Part shown: one piece after another, positions 47,526 through 57,450 of the stretch | Layout: every line of letters begins with the position of its first letter | Position numbering within the stretch: the stretch's first letter is position 1 | Assembly (NCBI GenBank): GCA_015075005.1 | Contig: JABTVC010000002.1 | Location: forward strand, 496,001 to 560,000 | Direction: 5' to 3' | DNA: 64,000 bases | DNA from: Planctomycetia bacterium | GTDB lineage: Bacteria > Planctomycetota > Brocadiia > Brocadiales > Brocadiaceae | Position numbers and translations under genes: made by a program | Notes under the pieces: model-generated | The model's input: only the letters and a program-made list of their open reading frames with translations | Told to the model about the DNA's origin: nothing | Databases searched by the model: none

Positions 47526-47939
47526 TTAATTGAATATCTGGCCAGGTTTTTCAATAATTGTTATGCCTGCTTTTGCAATTCCGCTTTCTACCAAATCCAA
47601 ATCCAGTCCGGCTCTATATGAAACATTCACAATCCTGTCTGTTGTACTGGAAAAACGGTCTATAACAATCACTTCAACGTTTCTGTTATTCACCAGGCTG
47701 GTAATTAATATCTTTGTTCCAAATGGCAACGACGGATGAGCAGCTGTCATTCTGTTTCTATCACATCGGACGCTGCTTGCAGTCATTTTACCATCGTATT
47801 CATCTGAAATGAATGAAGCAATGCCGGTTTCATGATAAAGATTGGATTGCTTGTTACCGGTGTCTTTCGTCTCGGTTTTTTTGATGTCAGTTGATTTGAT
47901 ATCAGTTTTTCTGACGTTAGTATTTCCGCAGCCGGGTAA
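47526..47939 (-). pseudogene. RlpA-like lipoprotein remnant lacking its signal peptide
   Basis: The double-psi beta-barrel is recognisable: ETGIASFISDEYDGKMTAS, MTAAHPSLPFGTKILIT, VIVIDRFSSTTDRIVNVSYRAGLDL. The same frame extends upstream through LPGCGNTN, which looks like a lipobox, to two TGA codons at 47945-47940. No hydrophobic signal sequence precedes it in any frame. The usual RLP catalytic NDRGPF motif reads IDRFSS, so activity is doubtful too. The open frame from ATG 47786 alone would give an 86-residue fragment. A MITE-like element lies 140 bp upstream. Confidence 0.65.
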
Positions 47940-48080
47940 TCATCACCGCCGACTTCCTTCTCTCTGCAAATGCCTTTGTGGGTCTTCCATCCCACAGGTT
48001 CACCCCTGGCCGGTTCATCCTTGCTAAAGTCCGTAATAGAGAAAAAATCCTGAGAATACAACCGGAAAACAGAGGTGTAA

Positions 48081-48202
48081 GGAGGTGTCAATAAATAAAG
48101 GTTGCAACTTTGACTTGGAATGGTTATGGCTATGGCTTGGGATTATGTCATTCGGCCAAAACCAAAACTCCTGACTTGATACCTTTATTTTTTGACACCG
48201 CC
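48081..48202. mobile_element. 122-bp MITE-like inverted-repeat element
   Basis: GGAGGTGTCAATAAATAAAG (start of the left end, 48081) and the reverse complement of the right end, GGCGGTGTCAAAAAATAAAG, match at 21 of 25 positions over the terminal 25 bp. TAA flanks both ends, a possible 3-bp target duplication. The inside is noncoding. No matching transposase is in the window. Confidence 0.55.
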
Positions 48203-48295
48203 TAAGAGCAGAAAAATAAGAGGGATGAAATCATGAATCGCATAATAAATCCTTCCACTGACAAACATTATTTAAAATCGCCTGGTCCTGAGGTA

Positions 48296-48580
48296 TTAAT
48301 GTGAAGGTGCAGTATATTGTTCGAGGAATTCCAGATACGTGCGCGCTTCTTCGGAGGTTCTTCCGCACATCCCTTCCAATGGTCGAAGGCTCAGGCAAAC
48401 CGCAGGCCTTTCCGGCTTGCCAAAGATGAGGCATTGATTATCAGGGCTGAGTTGCAGACAACGGACACCGGCCGGCTTTCCGGTTGGCATTCCAGGGATT
48501 GGAGACGAAATCGACAGTGCAATACAACAAGCCCCGCACCCTATTCTGCATTTCAAGCGATAATCTCCTATCTTCCCCAC
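48296..48580 (-). CDS. YkgJ-like cysteine cluster protein
   Basis: 94 residues with the cysteine pattern CRIGCGACCIALSISSPIPG, then MPTGKPAGVRCLQLSPDNQC, FGKPERPAVCLSLRPLEGMCG. The match to E. coli YkgJ is close throughout. The cysteines probably bind zinc or an iron-sulphur cluster. The start overlaps the end of the PNPOx-like gene by 13 bp, so the pair is likely co-translated. Confidence 0.88.
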   Translation of the reverse strand: MGKIGDYRLKCRIGCGACCIALSISSPIPGMPTGKPAGVRCLQLSPDNQCLIFGKPERPAVCLSLRPLEGMCGRTSEEARTYLEFLEQYTAPSH

Positions 48581-49053
48581 TTACCATGCATTTCAATAAC
48601 ATCCAATCTCAAAATCCCCAAATTTCTGTAAATAATATCATTCGACAGAGATTCCTGCTTTATTTTATCAGGATTTTCCTCCAGGTGCTCCAGGAGGATG
48701 TCCATCCCATATTTCTTTTCCTCTAACGTTTCGACGAAAGACATTTTTCCCCGGATGATTACAGACCGAAATTCGTGTGCACAATCATTCATGATATATC
48801 CTTTGTCTTCAATAATCGTAGCGCATACATGGGGGTTATCTTTAATAAATTCACACTTCAATCCTCTCAATCTGCTGTGGAAATAGAAGGCATTTTTCCT
48901 TTCATCATAACCGCAGCTGAGTGTCACAATATAAGGTTCGTTATTTCTGCATAGCGCAATTGTCAGGTATTTTCCGGTTTTTATTATGCTCAATATTTCC
49001 TTCTGGTTATTTATTTCTCTTTCTTTTTTCTGCAGATGATATCGTGGCATCAT
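48568..49053 (-). CDS. pyridoxamine 5'-phosphate oxidase-like flavin protein
   Basis: 161 residues with a split-barrel pattern: TIALCRNNEPYIVTLSCGYDERKNAFYFHSRLRG, then CATIIEDKGYI, HEFRSVIIRGKMSFVE. The family binds FMN, haem or F420; short forms such as this one often act in detoxification. Two starts (49053, 49050). The end overlaps the YkgJ-like gene, so they may work together. Confidence 0.85.
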   Translation of the reverse strand: MMPRYHLQKKEREINNQKEILSIIKTGKYLTIALCRNNEPYIVTLSCGYDERKNAFYFHSRLRGLKCEFIKDNPHVCATIIEDKGYIMNDCAHEFRSVIIRGKMSFVETLEEKKYGMDILLEHLEENPDKIKQESLSNDIIYRNLGILRLDVIEMHGKWGR

Positions 49054-49258
49054 GTTTCAGACCTCTGAATCTCTTGCTTTTTTAAACAACAACTTTTATT
49101 TGGCAATAAATCTTACCATTTTATATATTGGTATAAGGATCGGGTTGAATGGCGAGGAGCGAAGACCACACGTTCAGAAATGCGTAACAATTCAGTTATC
49201 AGTGGTGAACTATTACCCGTTTTTAAAATAAAACAAAACCGGAGAGATACATCGTTTT

Positions 49259-52200
49259 TCAAGCAACCTTTTTTTCGATCTCTTCAAATTTAACAGCCAC
49301 CTTCATGGATACTCCAGGCTCTTGCATGGTTATTCCGTACATCACATCGGCAGCGCCCATGGTAACCTTGTTGTGGGTAATAACGAGGTGCGTGTCCTTG
49401 GTAAATTCCTTCAGAATATGGGTAAATCTATTGATGTTGCTTTCGTCAAGGGCTGCATCCGCTTCGTCCAGGATGCAGAATGGGCTTGGTTTTGATTGGA
49501 ATACAGCGAAAAGCAGCGCTACGGTGGTCATTACCTTTTCGCCACCTGAGGAGGGTGTAATTGAACGAAGTTCTTTATTGAGGTGGTTGCGCAATGATCT
49601 CAATTCCTGCCTCCAGGATGTCCACATTTTCCTCCAGGATTACATCGGCCTTACCTCCGCCAAACAATTTCCTGAACATCACCTGGAAATTCTGACGAAT
49701 GTCGCTGAAAACCTTCTCAAATAATTCCCGGCTGGTGTGGTTGATCTTTTTATCAGGTTCTGCAATGCATCATGGGATTTTTCGAGGTCTTCCTTCTGAT
49801 TTACCAGGAATGTCTCACGGATCTCAAGGTCGTCCTGCTCTTTGATGGCCTCCAGATTCACGTTCCCCAGCCTTCCTATCTTTCCTTGCAATTCCTCGAT
49901 TTCTTTGGAAACCGCCTCCCAGAAATCAATCTGGGGATGGGACGTATCGGCAGATTCTGCCTGCGAAGTGAACAATTCCAGGGTAATTTCACCGGTGGTG
50001 GCATCTAAGCTTGACAGATCGAGTTGGTATTCCTCACGGACACGTTCCTCCATGTTTGCTATACGGATTTGGTACTCATTTTCTTTCAGTTTTAGTTCCT
50101 GCAGTTGGTGTTCAAGATGTTTCTGTTCTGTTCGTGTTTCTTCAAGATGTGACTTTAATTCTTCGGCTTTACCATGGTGATTATCTTGCTCTGTCTTGAG
50201 AGATTTCACCGACCCTTCTACAGCGACCTTTTTAGTATTCAGTTCGTTCACGAGCAGTTCCAGGTGCTTAATCTCTTCTTCGGCTTCCCGTTTTTTTTGT
50301 TGGCAGCTCTGGCTCTCTTGCATGCTATGCTTAATCTGCCCCTGTGTTTCCTGTAAGTCTGCATCGAGTTTATTCAATGCCTTACTCAGCCCATCTTTCT
50401 TTTCTTGTCTTTGCGCGAGACCCACCTTTAGCGACGTTATTTCGTCCTGAACACTCCTTTTTATATGCTCCTTTTCTTCTACCAGCATGGAGGCCTCTTC
50501 TACCTGCTGTTCCAACTGCTTATGTTGCTGGCTGAGCTGCATGAATTCTTCCTGCAAACTTTTTTCTCGTTCACCGGCATTTTCCACTTCCGCATCAATC
50601 TCTTCCATCTCGTTCTTGTTGATCTTTTGCTCTGCAGTCAGTTCGTCCTGTTTCAGTTCGTTCTGTGAAAGTTCATTATCCTTGGAAATTTTCAGGATAT
50701 TTACCTGATCTATTCTCTTTGTCAACTGGGCGGTCTCTGTTTCAAGTCCTGAAAGTTCCTCAACGTGGTTATGCTTGTCTTGTTCCAACGTTCCAAGGAC
50801 TTGCTGAATATGAATCAGTTCTTCTTCAATTTTTTTCAGCTCACTCTTCCGGGAGATAATCCCTACTTGCCCCTGCTTCTTGCCACCACTGAGCACGCCC
50901 TCTGGTTCTAATAATACACCGTCAAGCGTAACGCACCGGACGGTACGGTTATCGCTGTTCATGGCAATCGCAGTGCTGAGATCCTTTGCAACGACGGTAT
51001 TGTTCAGGAATCTATCAATAACCTTACCAACCTCTTCATTGCTCGTAACAAGTGTGGATGCAATACCCACGACATCAGGTTTTTGCAGGATTTCCTCAAG
51101 AAAGGAAGACTGGCCATCCATTCTATCCAGCGGGAAAAAGATCGCATGGCCACTTTGACTCTTTTGCAAAAATGCGATGGCCTGGACGGCATCATCTGTT
51201 GTATCGGTAACAATCCCCTGAACCCTTTCACCCAGCGCAGTTTCGATAGCTAACGCATACGGGAGATCGACTTTTAACTGGTCAGCAATCATGCCCCGTA
51301 TACCTTTTATAGAAGCGTGGTCTTTTTTCGCTTCTTCTAAGATGGCCTTTGCGCCGGACTCTACCCCTTCCGACCGCATTTCGAAGTCCATGAGCACTTC
51401 GTGCCGGGAGGTTTTGCTGCTCTTCAATTGCTTTTGCTGATTAATTTGTTCATCTAAAGACCGTATCATAATCACCAGTTCTTGTATACGGCCTTTTGAA
51501 TCGGATAATTTCTGGTCCAGGCCATTAGATTCTTCGATCATCGCATTTTTTTCTTTCACCGACTCATGATGTTTAGAAATCAAGGCTTCCACGAACGCAC
51601 CAATCTCCTCTTGCCTCTTTGAAAGCCGCAATTTCCGGCTTCTTAAGGCATCTTTTTCCATTGTGAGACTGCCAATTTCATTCTGCAGGCTCGACTCTTG
51701 CTGAAGGATAGAAATGACTTCTGACTTCTTTTCGTCTATACCCTGGTACAACAAATCACACTCAAAACTGAGTTGTTTTTGGGTCGTCTCTTTTGCCTTT
51801 TGGGCATCCGTGAACTTGATAATTTCCTGCTCTAACACACTCAACAGTTCTTTCGTTTCTGTAACCTTGTTGTTTATCTCGGATATCTTATTTTCCAAGC
51901 CCTTTTGTTGTTCAGTATATTTTTCCCTGAGAATTTCCAATTCCTTAATACGTTCATAATCATAATTTACTTTATCCTGGCTTTTGGATATTTGTGTCTC
52001 CAGATTTGTTTTTTCGGTCTGCAGTTGTGATAATTGCTTCTCTAGTTGACTTATCATGCCTTCAAGTGCATTGATCTGCACATCGAGTTCGTTCATTTCT
52101 GCAACTACCCTTTTGCTTTGCTCTTCAACCTGATTAACCTGATCTGAAACGGTTATTTTTTTTCCATTGAGATCGCGGTAGTTTCTCAGTGAAAGTCCAA

Positions 52201-52879
52201 CCTTTAATTTTTTCAATTGTTCCACATATTCCTGATATTTTCTCGCCTTGGATGCCTGGAGTTTTACCGAACGAAGCTGTTTCTGTAACTCCTCGACAAT
52301 ATCACCAACCCGAAGCAAGTTCTGCTCCACATGTTCAAGCTTACCTAAGGCAGCCTTCTTTCGTAACTTAAACTTACTGATTCCTGCAGCCTCCTCAAAT
52401 AAGAGACGTCTCTCACGGGAGTCCGCCTGTAGCATAGCTTCTACGTTACCCTGTTCAATCACGGAATAGGCGTTTGCGCCAAAACCGGTATCCAGAAAAA
52501 GCTCCCGAATGTCCTTTAATCTGCTTGCCTGTTTATTGAGGAGGTATTCTGATTCACCCGAAGTATACAGACGACGGGTTATACAGACCTCGGTGTATTC
52601 GAGAGGTAAAAGCCCTTTATTGTTTTGGATAGTGAGGGATACCTCAGCATAGCCCAGGGATGGACGCTTCTCTGTTCCGTTAAAGATTACATCCGCCATC
52701 TCGTTGCCCCTCAAAGATTTCACGCTTTGCTCGCCGAGTACCCACTTGATGGCATCGATGACATTGCTTTTTCCACATCCATTGGGACCTACAATGACGG
52801 TTATTCCATCCTCAAAGATGATTTCGGTCTTTTCTGCAAAAGACTTAAATCCAAATAATTCTAGTTTTTTGAGTTTCAT
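49259..52879 (-). CDS. smc: chromosome segregation protein SMC, reading frame broken twice near the C-terminus
   Basis: SMC compacts and segregates chromosomes with ScpA/ScpB. The long frame from 52879 has Walker [15 protein letters not shown] (31-44), two long coiled coils, and the hinge at about 510-670 ([21 protein letters not shown]). Near 49747-49751 one base is missing in a T5 run (plus strand): the frame should continue as [20 protein letters not shown] and [21 protein letters not shown]. Near 49578 an extra base shifts it again into [18 protein letters not shown] and the Walker [14 protein letters not shown], ending at 49259. Repaired, it has about 1206 residues, the normal size. Because SMC is expected to be essential or nearly so, errors in the sequence are likely. 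Confidence 0.9.
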
Positions 52880-52915
52880 AATGCGAATTTAAAGTTTAAG
52901 CAATGCCTGATTTGT

Positions 52916-52955
52916 AAAAAGGGGTGTTTCGTCAAAGCGAAACACCCCCCCTTTT
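52916..52955 (-). terminator. terminator between the small basic gene and smc
   Basis: GGGGTGTTTCG (52921-52931) and CGAAACACCCC (52938-52948) form a perfect 11-bp stem with a 6-base loop. A5 (52916-52920) gives a T-run on the minus strand; CTTTT follows on the plus strand. It should end the transcript of the 27-residue gene and isolate smc from it. Confidence 0.8.
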
Positions 52956-53130
52956 CATCATACACGCAGCATTTGGTCTCTTACATGCAATATACAACCT
53001 CTTTACACAGTAATATTTATTACATACCACGGCACAAAAAACCTTGAACATACCCGAGACAATAAACCTTCAAGCCTAAAAACACCTTAAAAGATTATTA
53101 AAATACCATACGAACAATACTATTACTTAT

Positions 53131-53214
53131 TTATTTCTTTGCTGGCTTCTTTGCAACCTTCTTTTCTGGTCCTTTTGATGTCTTTGCAGGACTTCCACAC
53201 TTCTTCACTGCCAT
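53131..53214 (-). CDS. 27-residue lysine-rich protein
   Basis: A short gene on the minus strand: ATG at 53214, stop TAA at 53131-53133. The product begins MAVKKCGSP and continues with KKVAKKPAKK-type repeats: 10 lysines, several Ala/Pro and one Cys, resembling the tail of histone H1 or of bacterial AlgP/HU-like basic tails. The ribosome binding site is AAAGGAGGTGA (53221-53231), nearly the full anti-Shine-Dalgarno complement, with 7-9 bases to the ATG. The gene is followed by a strong terminator and lies between smc and nrdG. I recognise no family. Confidence 0.75.
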   Translation of the reverse strand: MAVKKCGSPAKTSKGPEKKVAKKPAKK

Positions 53215-53267
53215 ATACAATCACCTCCTTTCTCGGATTTTAAATGAGACCAAACGGTATAATGAAA

Positions 53268-54002
53268 TCACCAATTCCTCTGCAAAACCCTTCCCACTTC
53301 ACCGCGCACACAGCAGTAATCAACATATTTGCCGGCGCATGCAGCGAAACCCTTCAGGGTTTCTACAGGATACGGTTCAATTTTTAACATCTTTGAGTCC
53401 AAACAATGATTCGGCCTGAAACCCTGCAGTATATACCGGCTAGCACCCTCAATAGTCCTGGAGATTTCCTCGACATCGTCTCCGTCCAGTTGTGATGGGC
53501 ATACCGTAGTGCGGAATTCGTATTCAATACCGCTTTCCATAATAATACGAATACTTTTTTTGATATCTTCTATGTTGCAGGGTACGCCTGAAACCAGCTC
53601 ATACTTTGCCTTCTGAAGAGGGGCCTTGATGTCCATGGCGATACAATCCAGAAGTTTTCTGGCTAGTAAATCCTTTAGTGTCTGAGGATTTGTGCCGTTC
53701 GTATCCAGTCGCACCACAATTCCTGTGTCTTTTAATAACGCAAGGAATGCATCAAGTTGTTTGTGTGATGTTGGCTCACCACCCGTGACGACAACGCCAT
53801 CCACCCAGCCGAGATTCTGCCGTATCTTGCCAACCACGGCATCGACAGGGATGGATTCCAGTTCATTTGGCGTTTGAACTAAATGCGGGGCATGACAGTA
53901 AGGACAACGAAGGTTACAGGATGGCAAAAAGATTATAGAAACAATCTTCCCTTCCCATTCGATAAGGCTATTTTCTATAAATCCTTTGATTGGTATGATC
54001 AC
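53268..54002 (-). CDS. nrdG: anaerobic ribonucleotide reductase-activating radical SAM protein
   Basis: 244 residues; the radical SAM cluster motif is C29, C33, C36 in LPSCNLRCPYCHAPHLV, followed by VVTGGEPTSHKQLDAFLALL. The protein is longer than classic NrdG and resembles the NrdG2-like group, which activates NrdD by making its glycyl radical. It follows nrdD on the same strand after a structured 190-bp gap, so they very probably act together. Confidence 0.9.
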   Translation of the reverse strand: MIIPIKGFIENSLIEWEGKIVSIIFLPSCNLRCPYCHAPHLVQTPNELESIPVDAVVGKIRQNLGWVDGVVVTGGEPTSHKQLDAFLALLKDTGIVVRLDTNGTNPQTLKDLLARKLLDCIAMDIKAPLQKAKYELVSGVPCNIEDIKKSIRIIMESGIEYEFRTTVCPSQLDGDDVEEISRTIEGASRYILQGFRPNHCLDSKMLKIEPYPVETLKGFAACAGKYVDYCCVRGEVGRVLQRNW

Positions 54003-54133
54003 GCTATAACATCATAATTAAAGGAGGATGGTCGAAGCGTACCCATCCGAAGCAGTTTAAATGGTTTAAGCTGTTTGTTGAGTGCGCTTCGATTCACCCA
54101 ACCTTACTAAAATCACAAAGAATCAAGAGGTTT

Positions 54134-54182
54134 GGGGACTGAAAAGTTACACTTTCCAGCCCCATGCTCTTACTTTTCAGTC
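54134..54182 (-). other. alternative hairpins between nrdD and nrdG
   Basis: GGGGACTGAAAAGT (54134-54147) can pair imperfectly with ACTTTCCAGCCCC (54151-54163), or its part GACTGAAAAGT (54137-54147) can pair perfectly (11 bp) with ACTTTTCAGTC (54172-54182). The two pairings exclude each other. They lie 13 bp after the nrdD stop. No long T-run follows on the minus strand, so RNA processing or stability is as likely as termination. Confidence 0.5.
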
Positions 54183-54194
54183 ATTTTCTCAGCT

Positions 54195-56642
54195 TTAACA
54201 CTTCGTTACACACGATTCTGCAAATACTTGCTCCTCTTTGGGTAAGAAATCATCTACACGGTAATTTCCCTTATGCCTGTCTGCCAGCTCACCAATCTTG
54301 GACTTGTTCCAGTTATTGATGCGGCTGAAGTACCCGACTATCCGTGAAACACCATACACATTTATGGAACCGCAGTGTCCGCAGATATCGGTAAGTCTTT
54401 GGGTAACCTTCTTGCAATCATTGCAAATCGTAAATTCCGGAGAGATGGTAACCTGGGCAGCCTGGGTATTTTTAAAGGTCTTTTTGACCAGATTCATGAT
54501 GCTGGATGCCGGCGGTCTTTCCTCGCCCACAAAGGCATGGATAATGGCACCCGACTCAATCATCGTGTGAAACTTACTCTGGAGGAATATTCTGGTAATC
54601 ATGTCTACCGGAGCATCAGGACGCAGATGCACACTATTGGTGTAGTAGAATTCATCTCTTTCGATGCTCCCCTTTACCATCTCTGCCGCTTCCGGATAGT
54701 TCCTCACATCCACCTTTGCAAGTCTCCTGCTTGCACTTTCTGCCGGGGATTCTTCCAGAGAAAATTTTAGCTTATATTTTTTTCCCGCCTCCTTAACACG
54801 CATATACATGTGAGAAACGACCCGCAGTCCCTGCTTGATCATATCATCACCCTCGTGTAATTCCCTCCCTGTCATAAATTGCAGGCACTCGTTTAAGCCT
54901 AAGATACCTACAATATATGTTGAGGTCTCAAGATCCACATAAGGACGACCATCCTTTGCCGTCTTACCAACCTCCCAGAGGGGCATCTCCGGACTTGCCA
55001 TCAATTTCGCAGCAAACGCCTTTTTCTGGAGATGGGCCTTTATGGCAATTTCGATGCCCTTGTCGATTTCTTTGTAGAGTTCATCCCAATTGCCTCTGCC
55101 AGCCCGATACGATGCCTGGGGAAGATTGATCGTAATATTCTGAAATCCGCAGAATCGCATACTCTCGGGATGCTTGATCATGTAGTTGTCGTCTATCGTG
55201 GTACGTAAACGACAGCAGGCCGAGAGGGTAATTTCATCCCTGTCAAAGATGAAATAAGGAACGCCATTCTCACTGGCAATCTGACAAGCATATTCCAGGA
55301 TTTCGTATTGCTTGGGATCGTTGAGGGTATCCTCGTTAATATGGAAATCACATTTCGGAAAGGCAAAGACATGTCCGTAACAATCCCCTTCACGCCATAC
55401 GTCCAGCATGGCTAATGTGAACTGACGGGCTGTTTCCTCGTAATCCCCGTAGGTCTTGCCGGTTGGTTTTCCACCAGGCCCTATGGCGGGAATATTTCTT
55501 AAATATCTCGGAATGCCGGTATGGACATTAAAATCCAGGAATAATGTCTGCCCGCCGCGGGAAAAAGCGCTCTGGGAACAACTAAAGATAAGATGCTGCG
55601 CCTCTTGTTTCATTTCTCCATAGCTCATCCCTTCCAGATAAGGGGCATACATAATATTGACATACGCCACACCAAGTGCTCCTGCATAATAGGCCTGCAT
55701 GGAGGCCAGGAACGTATTTAAATGCCCCGTCAGGGTGCGCGAATGCTTTGCTGGCGCGGATTCCGTATCCAGATTTTGGAGTGACAATCCATACTTTTTC
55801 AAATACTCAAGGGAGTGAGAAGAGCAATACACCCGCGTCGGATAACCAAGGTCGTGGATGTGTACCATACCATTCAAATGGGCTTCTGCCACATCCTTTG
55901 AAAATACCTCCTGGAGGGCAAACTGCTTTAACGTGTTTTCGGCGATCGCAAGATTAATTGCCTCAGGATTATTCGTGGCAATATTGCTGTTTTCCTTGTT
56001 TTTTGACATGATCAGCTCTTCGAGATCGTACTTAGGCATGCCGATTACGACCTGCCTTTCGAGCTTCTTATCATAGCCCCTCTCGAAGAGTTCGTTGTCT
56101 ACCAGTTCACGAATCAATGTCGAAGAAATGCGGTTTAATCCTGACGAAAAAACCCTTTGCTCTACAATGCCGGCAATTTCTGATGCAATCTCTTCAGAAA
56201 GATCGGCCTCCTTTTCCAGCGCCTTCGCAATCTTTCTTTTGTCCCATGGAAAGGTCTCGTCTTTTGTCTCTGTATTTACCATAAGAGAAACGTCGGTTGT
56301 ATCTGTGCGTTTCCTGGTTTGTTTCCGGACACGAAGAGATTCCCTGCTCCTTGCCCGTTTGTCACGGTAGAGTATGTAAGCCTTGGCTGTCTTGGCATGT
56401 CCGGTCTCAATAAGCACTTTTTCTACAACATCCTGTATGTCTTCAATACCCGGGTGCTGTCCTGCGTATTTTTTTTCTAAAAACATGGCAACTACAACCG
56501 CCAGTTCGTCTGCCAGGGCACGGTCATCACCCCCCACCGCCTGCGCTGCCTTAAAGATAGCATCGGCAATCTTTTTTTCGTTAAAAGGCGCTAATCTTCC
56601 ATCACGCTTTACTACATGCTCTACTACTGTTGCTGTGCTCAT
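54195..56642 (-). CDS. nrdD: anaerobic (class III) ribonucleoside-triphosphate reductase
   Basis: 815 residues. Two ATP-cone domains stand at the N-terminus (VVKRDGRLAPFNEKKIADAIFKAA and TFPWDKRKIAKALEKEADL), which is unusual as many NrdD have one. The reductase barrel follows. The C-terminus has a four-Cys zinc site (CNDCKKVTQRLTDICGHCG) and the glycyl radical motif SRIVGYFSR with G770. It makes deoxynucleotides without oxygen, fitting an anaerobe. The NrdR repressor gene lies 17 bp upstream on the same strand. Confidence 0.95.
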   Translation of the reverse strand: MSTATVVEHVVKRDGRLAPFNEKKIADAIFKAAQAVGGDDRALADELAVVVAMFLEKKYAGQHPGIEDIQDVVEKVLIETGHAKTAKAYILYRDKRARSRESLRVRKQTRKRTDTTDVSLMVNTETKDETFPWDKRKIAKALEKEADLSEEIASEIAGIVEQRVFSSGLNRISSTLIRELVDNELFERGYDKKLERQVVIGMPKYDLEELIMSKNKENSNIATNNPEAINLAIAENTLKQFALQEVFSKDVAEAHLNGMVHIHDLGYPTRVYCSSHSLEYLKKYGLSLQNLDTESAPAKHSRTLTGHLNTFLASMQAYYAGALGVAYVNIMYAPYLEGMSYGEMKQEAQHLIFSCSQSAFSRGGQTLFLDFNVHTGIPRYLRNIPAIGPGGKPTGKTYGDYEETARQFTLAMLDVWREGDCYGHVFAFPKCDFHINEDTLNDPKQYEILEYACQIASENGVPYFIFDRDEITLSACCRLRTTIDDNYMIKHPESMRFCGFQNITINLPQASYRAGRGNWDELYKEIDKGIEIAIKAHLQKKAFAAKLMASPEMPLWEVGKTAKDGRPYVDLETSTYIVGILGLNECLQFMTGRELHEGDDMIKQGLRVVSHMYMRVKEAGKKYKLKFSLEESPAESASRRLAKVDVRNYPEAAEMVKGSIERDEFYYTNSVHLRPDAPVDMITRIFLQSKFHTMIESGAIIHAFVGEERPPASSIMNLVKKTFKNTQAAQVTISPEFTICNDCKKVTQRLTDICGHCGSINVYGVSRIVGYFSRINNWNKSKIGELADRHKGNYRVDDFLPKEEQVFAESCVTKC

Positions 56643-56659
56643 TTCCCTTCCCCTTCGGT

Positions 56660-57169
56660 CTAATGTTGAAGAGATATACTGCGGGAGTCGTTACTCCCGT
56701 CCTTTTTTTTCTTTGGTACATTCGTCATTAATGGCTTTAGTTCGTCAATAAATTCTGAGATATCTTTGAATTCCCGATATACCGATGCGAATCTGACGTA
56801 AGCCACTGCGTCAAGAATCTTTAATTTCTGCATCACGAGCGACCCTAAAAAACCCGAGGTCACTTCCCGGTCAAATTTGTCGTAAACCTCTCGTTCCATT
56901 TCACTTACTATATTCTCCAGCGTGTCGGTAGAAACCGGCCTTTTTTCACACGCCCTCTCCAATCCCTTCAGTATTTTCCTGCGATCAAAAGCCTCCCGTG
57001 TCCCATCCTTCTTCACGACCCGCAAAGGACTTTCTTCAATCCGCTCATATGTTGTATATCGGCGACCACAGCCCAGACATTCCCGCCTGCGCTTAATGCT
57101 CAGACCATCCAATGATGTCCTGGAGTTAATAACTTTGTCGTTGTCTACTTTGCAAAACAAACACTGCAT
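56660..57169 (-). CDS. nrdR: transcriptional repressor NrdR
   Basis: 169 residues: zinc ribbon with MQCLFCKVDNDKVINSRTS and RRRECLGCGRRYTTYERIE, then an ATP-cone (VVKKDGTREAFDRRKILKGLERACEKRPV). NrdR senses dATP/ATP and represses nrd genes. It leads the nrdR-nrdD-nrdG run and so probably regulates its own operon. No good NrdR box pair is obvious in the 280 bp upstream, although AT-rich near-matches exist. Confidence 0.96.
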   Translation of the reverse strand: MQCLFCKVDNDKVINSRTSLDGLSIKRRRECLGCGRRYTTYERIEESPLRVVKKDGTREAFDRRKILKGLERACEKRPVSTDTLENIVSEMEREVYDKFDREVTSGFLGSLVMQKLKILDAVAYVRFASVYREFKDISEFIDELKPLMTNVPKKKKDGSNDSRSISLQH

Positions 57170-57450
57170 AATTTTTAACAGGAAATGCCCGTTGGGCTAA
57201 ACATATTCAATACTGCGCGACCAGGAAAGAGTATCTATATATGACAGGATCGAATATATATCATACAACATATAGGATGTCAAGCGCCTTTTTGGAAAAG
57301 GGGAAAAATCCCCACGATTCAACAGTTTCTGATAGATGTCAGCGACAAATTTAAAATCTTTCCTGTTAGTTTTTCACGGTCCCGCGCTAAAAGAAATGTG
57401 ATATTGACGCTTTCTTACTCCATCATCAAAAGGGACTCAAAATCCCTTGC

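Noticed and set aside
47783..48091. 102-residue open frame upstream of the RlpA remnant
   Set aside because: Its composition is unlike a protein and it overlaps the true RlpA frame; the RlpA similarity lies in a different frame.
57220..57300. Possible NrdR boxes upstream of nrdR
   Set aside because: AT-rich near-matches (best about 11 of 16 positions) occur but not as a spaced pair of good sites; chance is likely in this AT-rich stretch.
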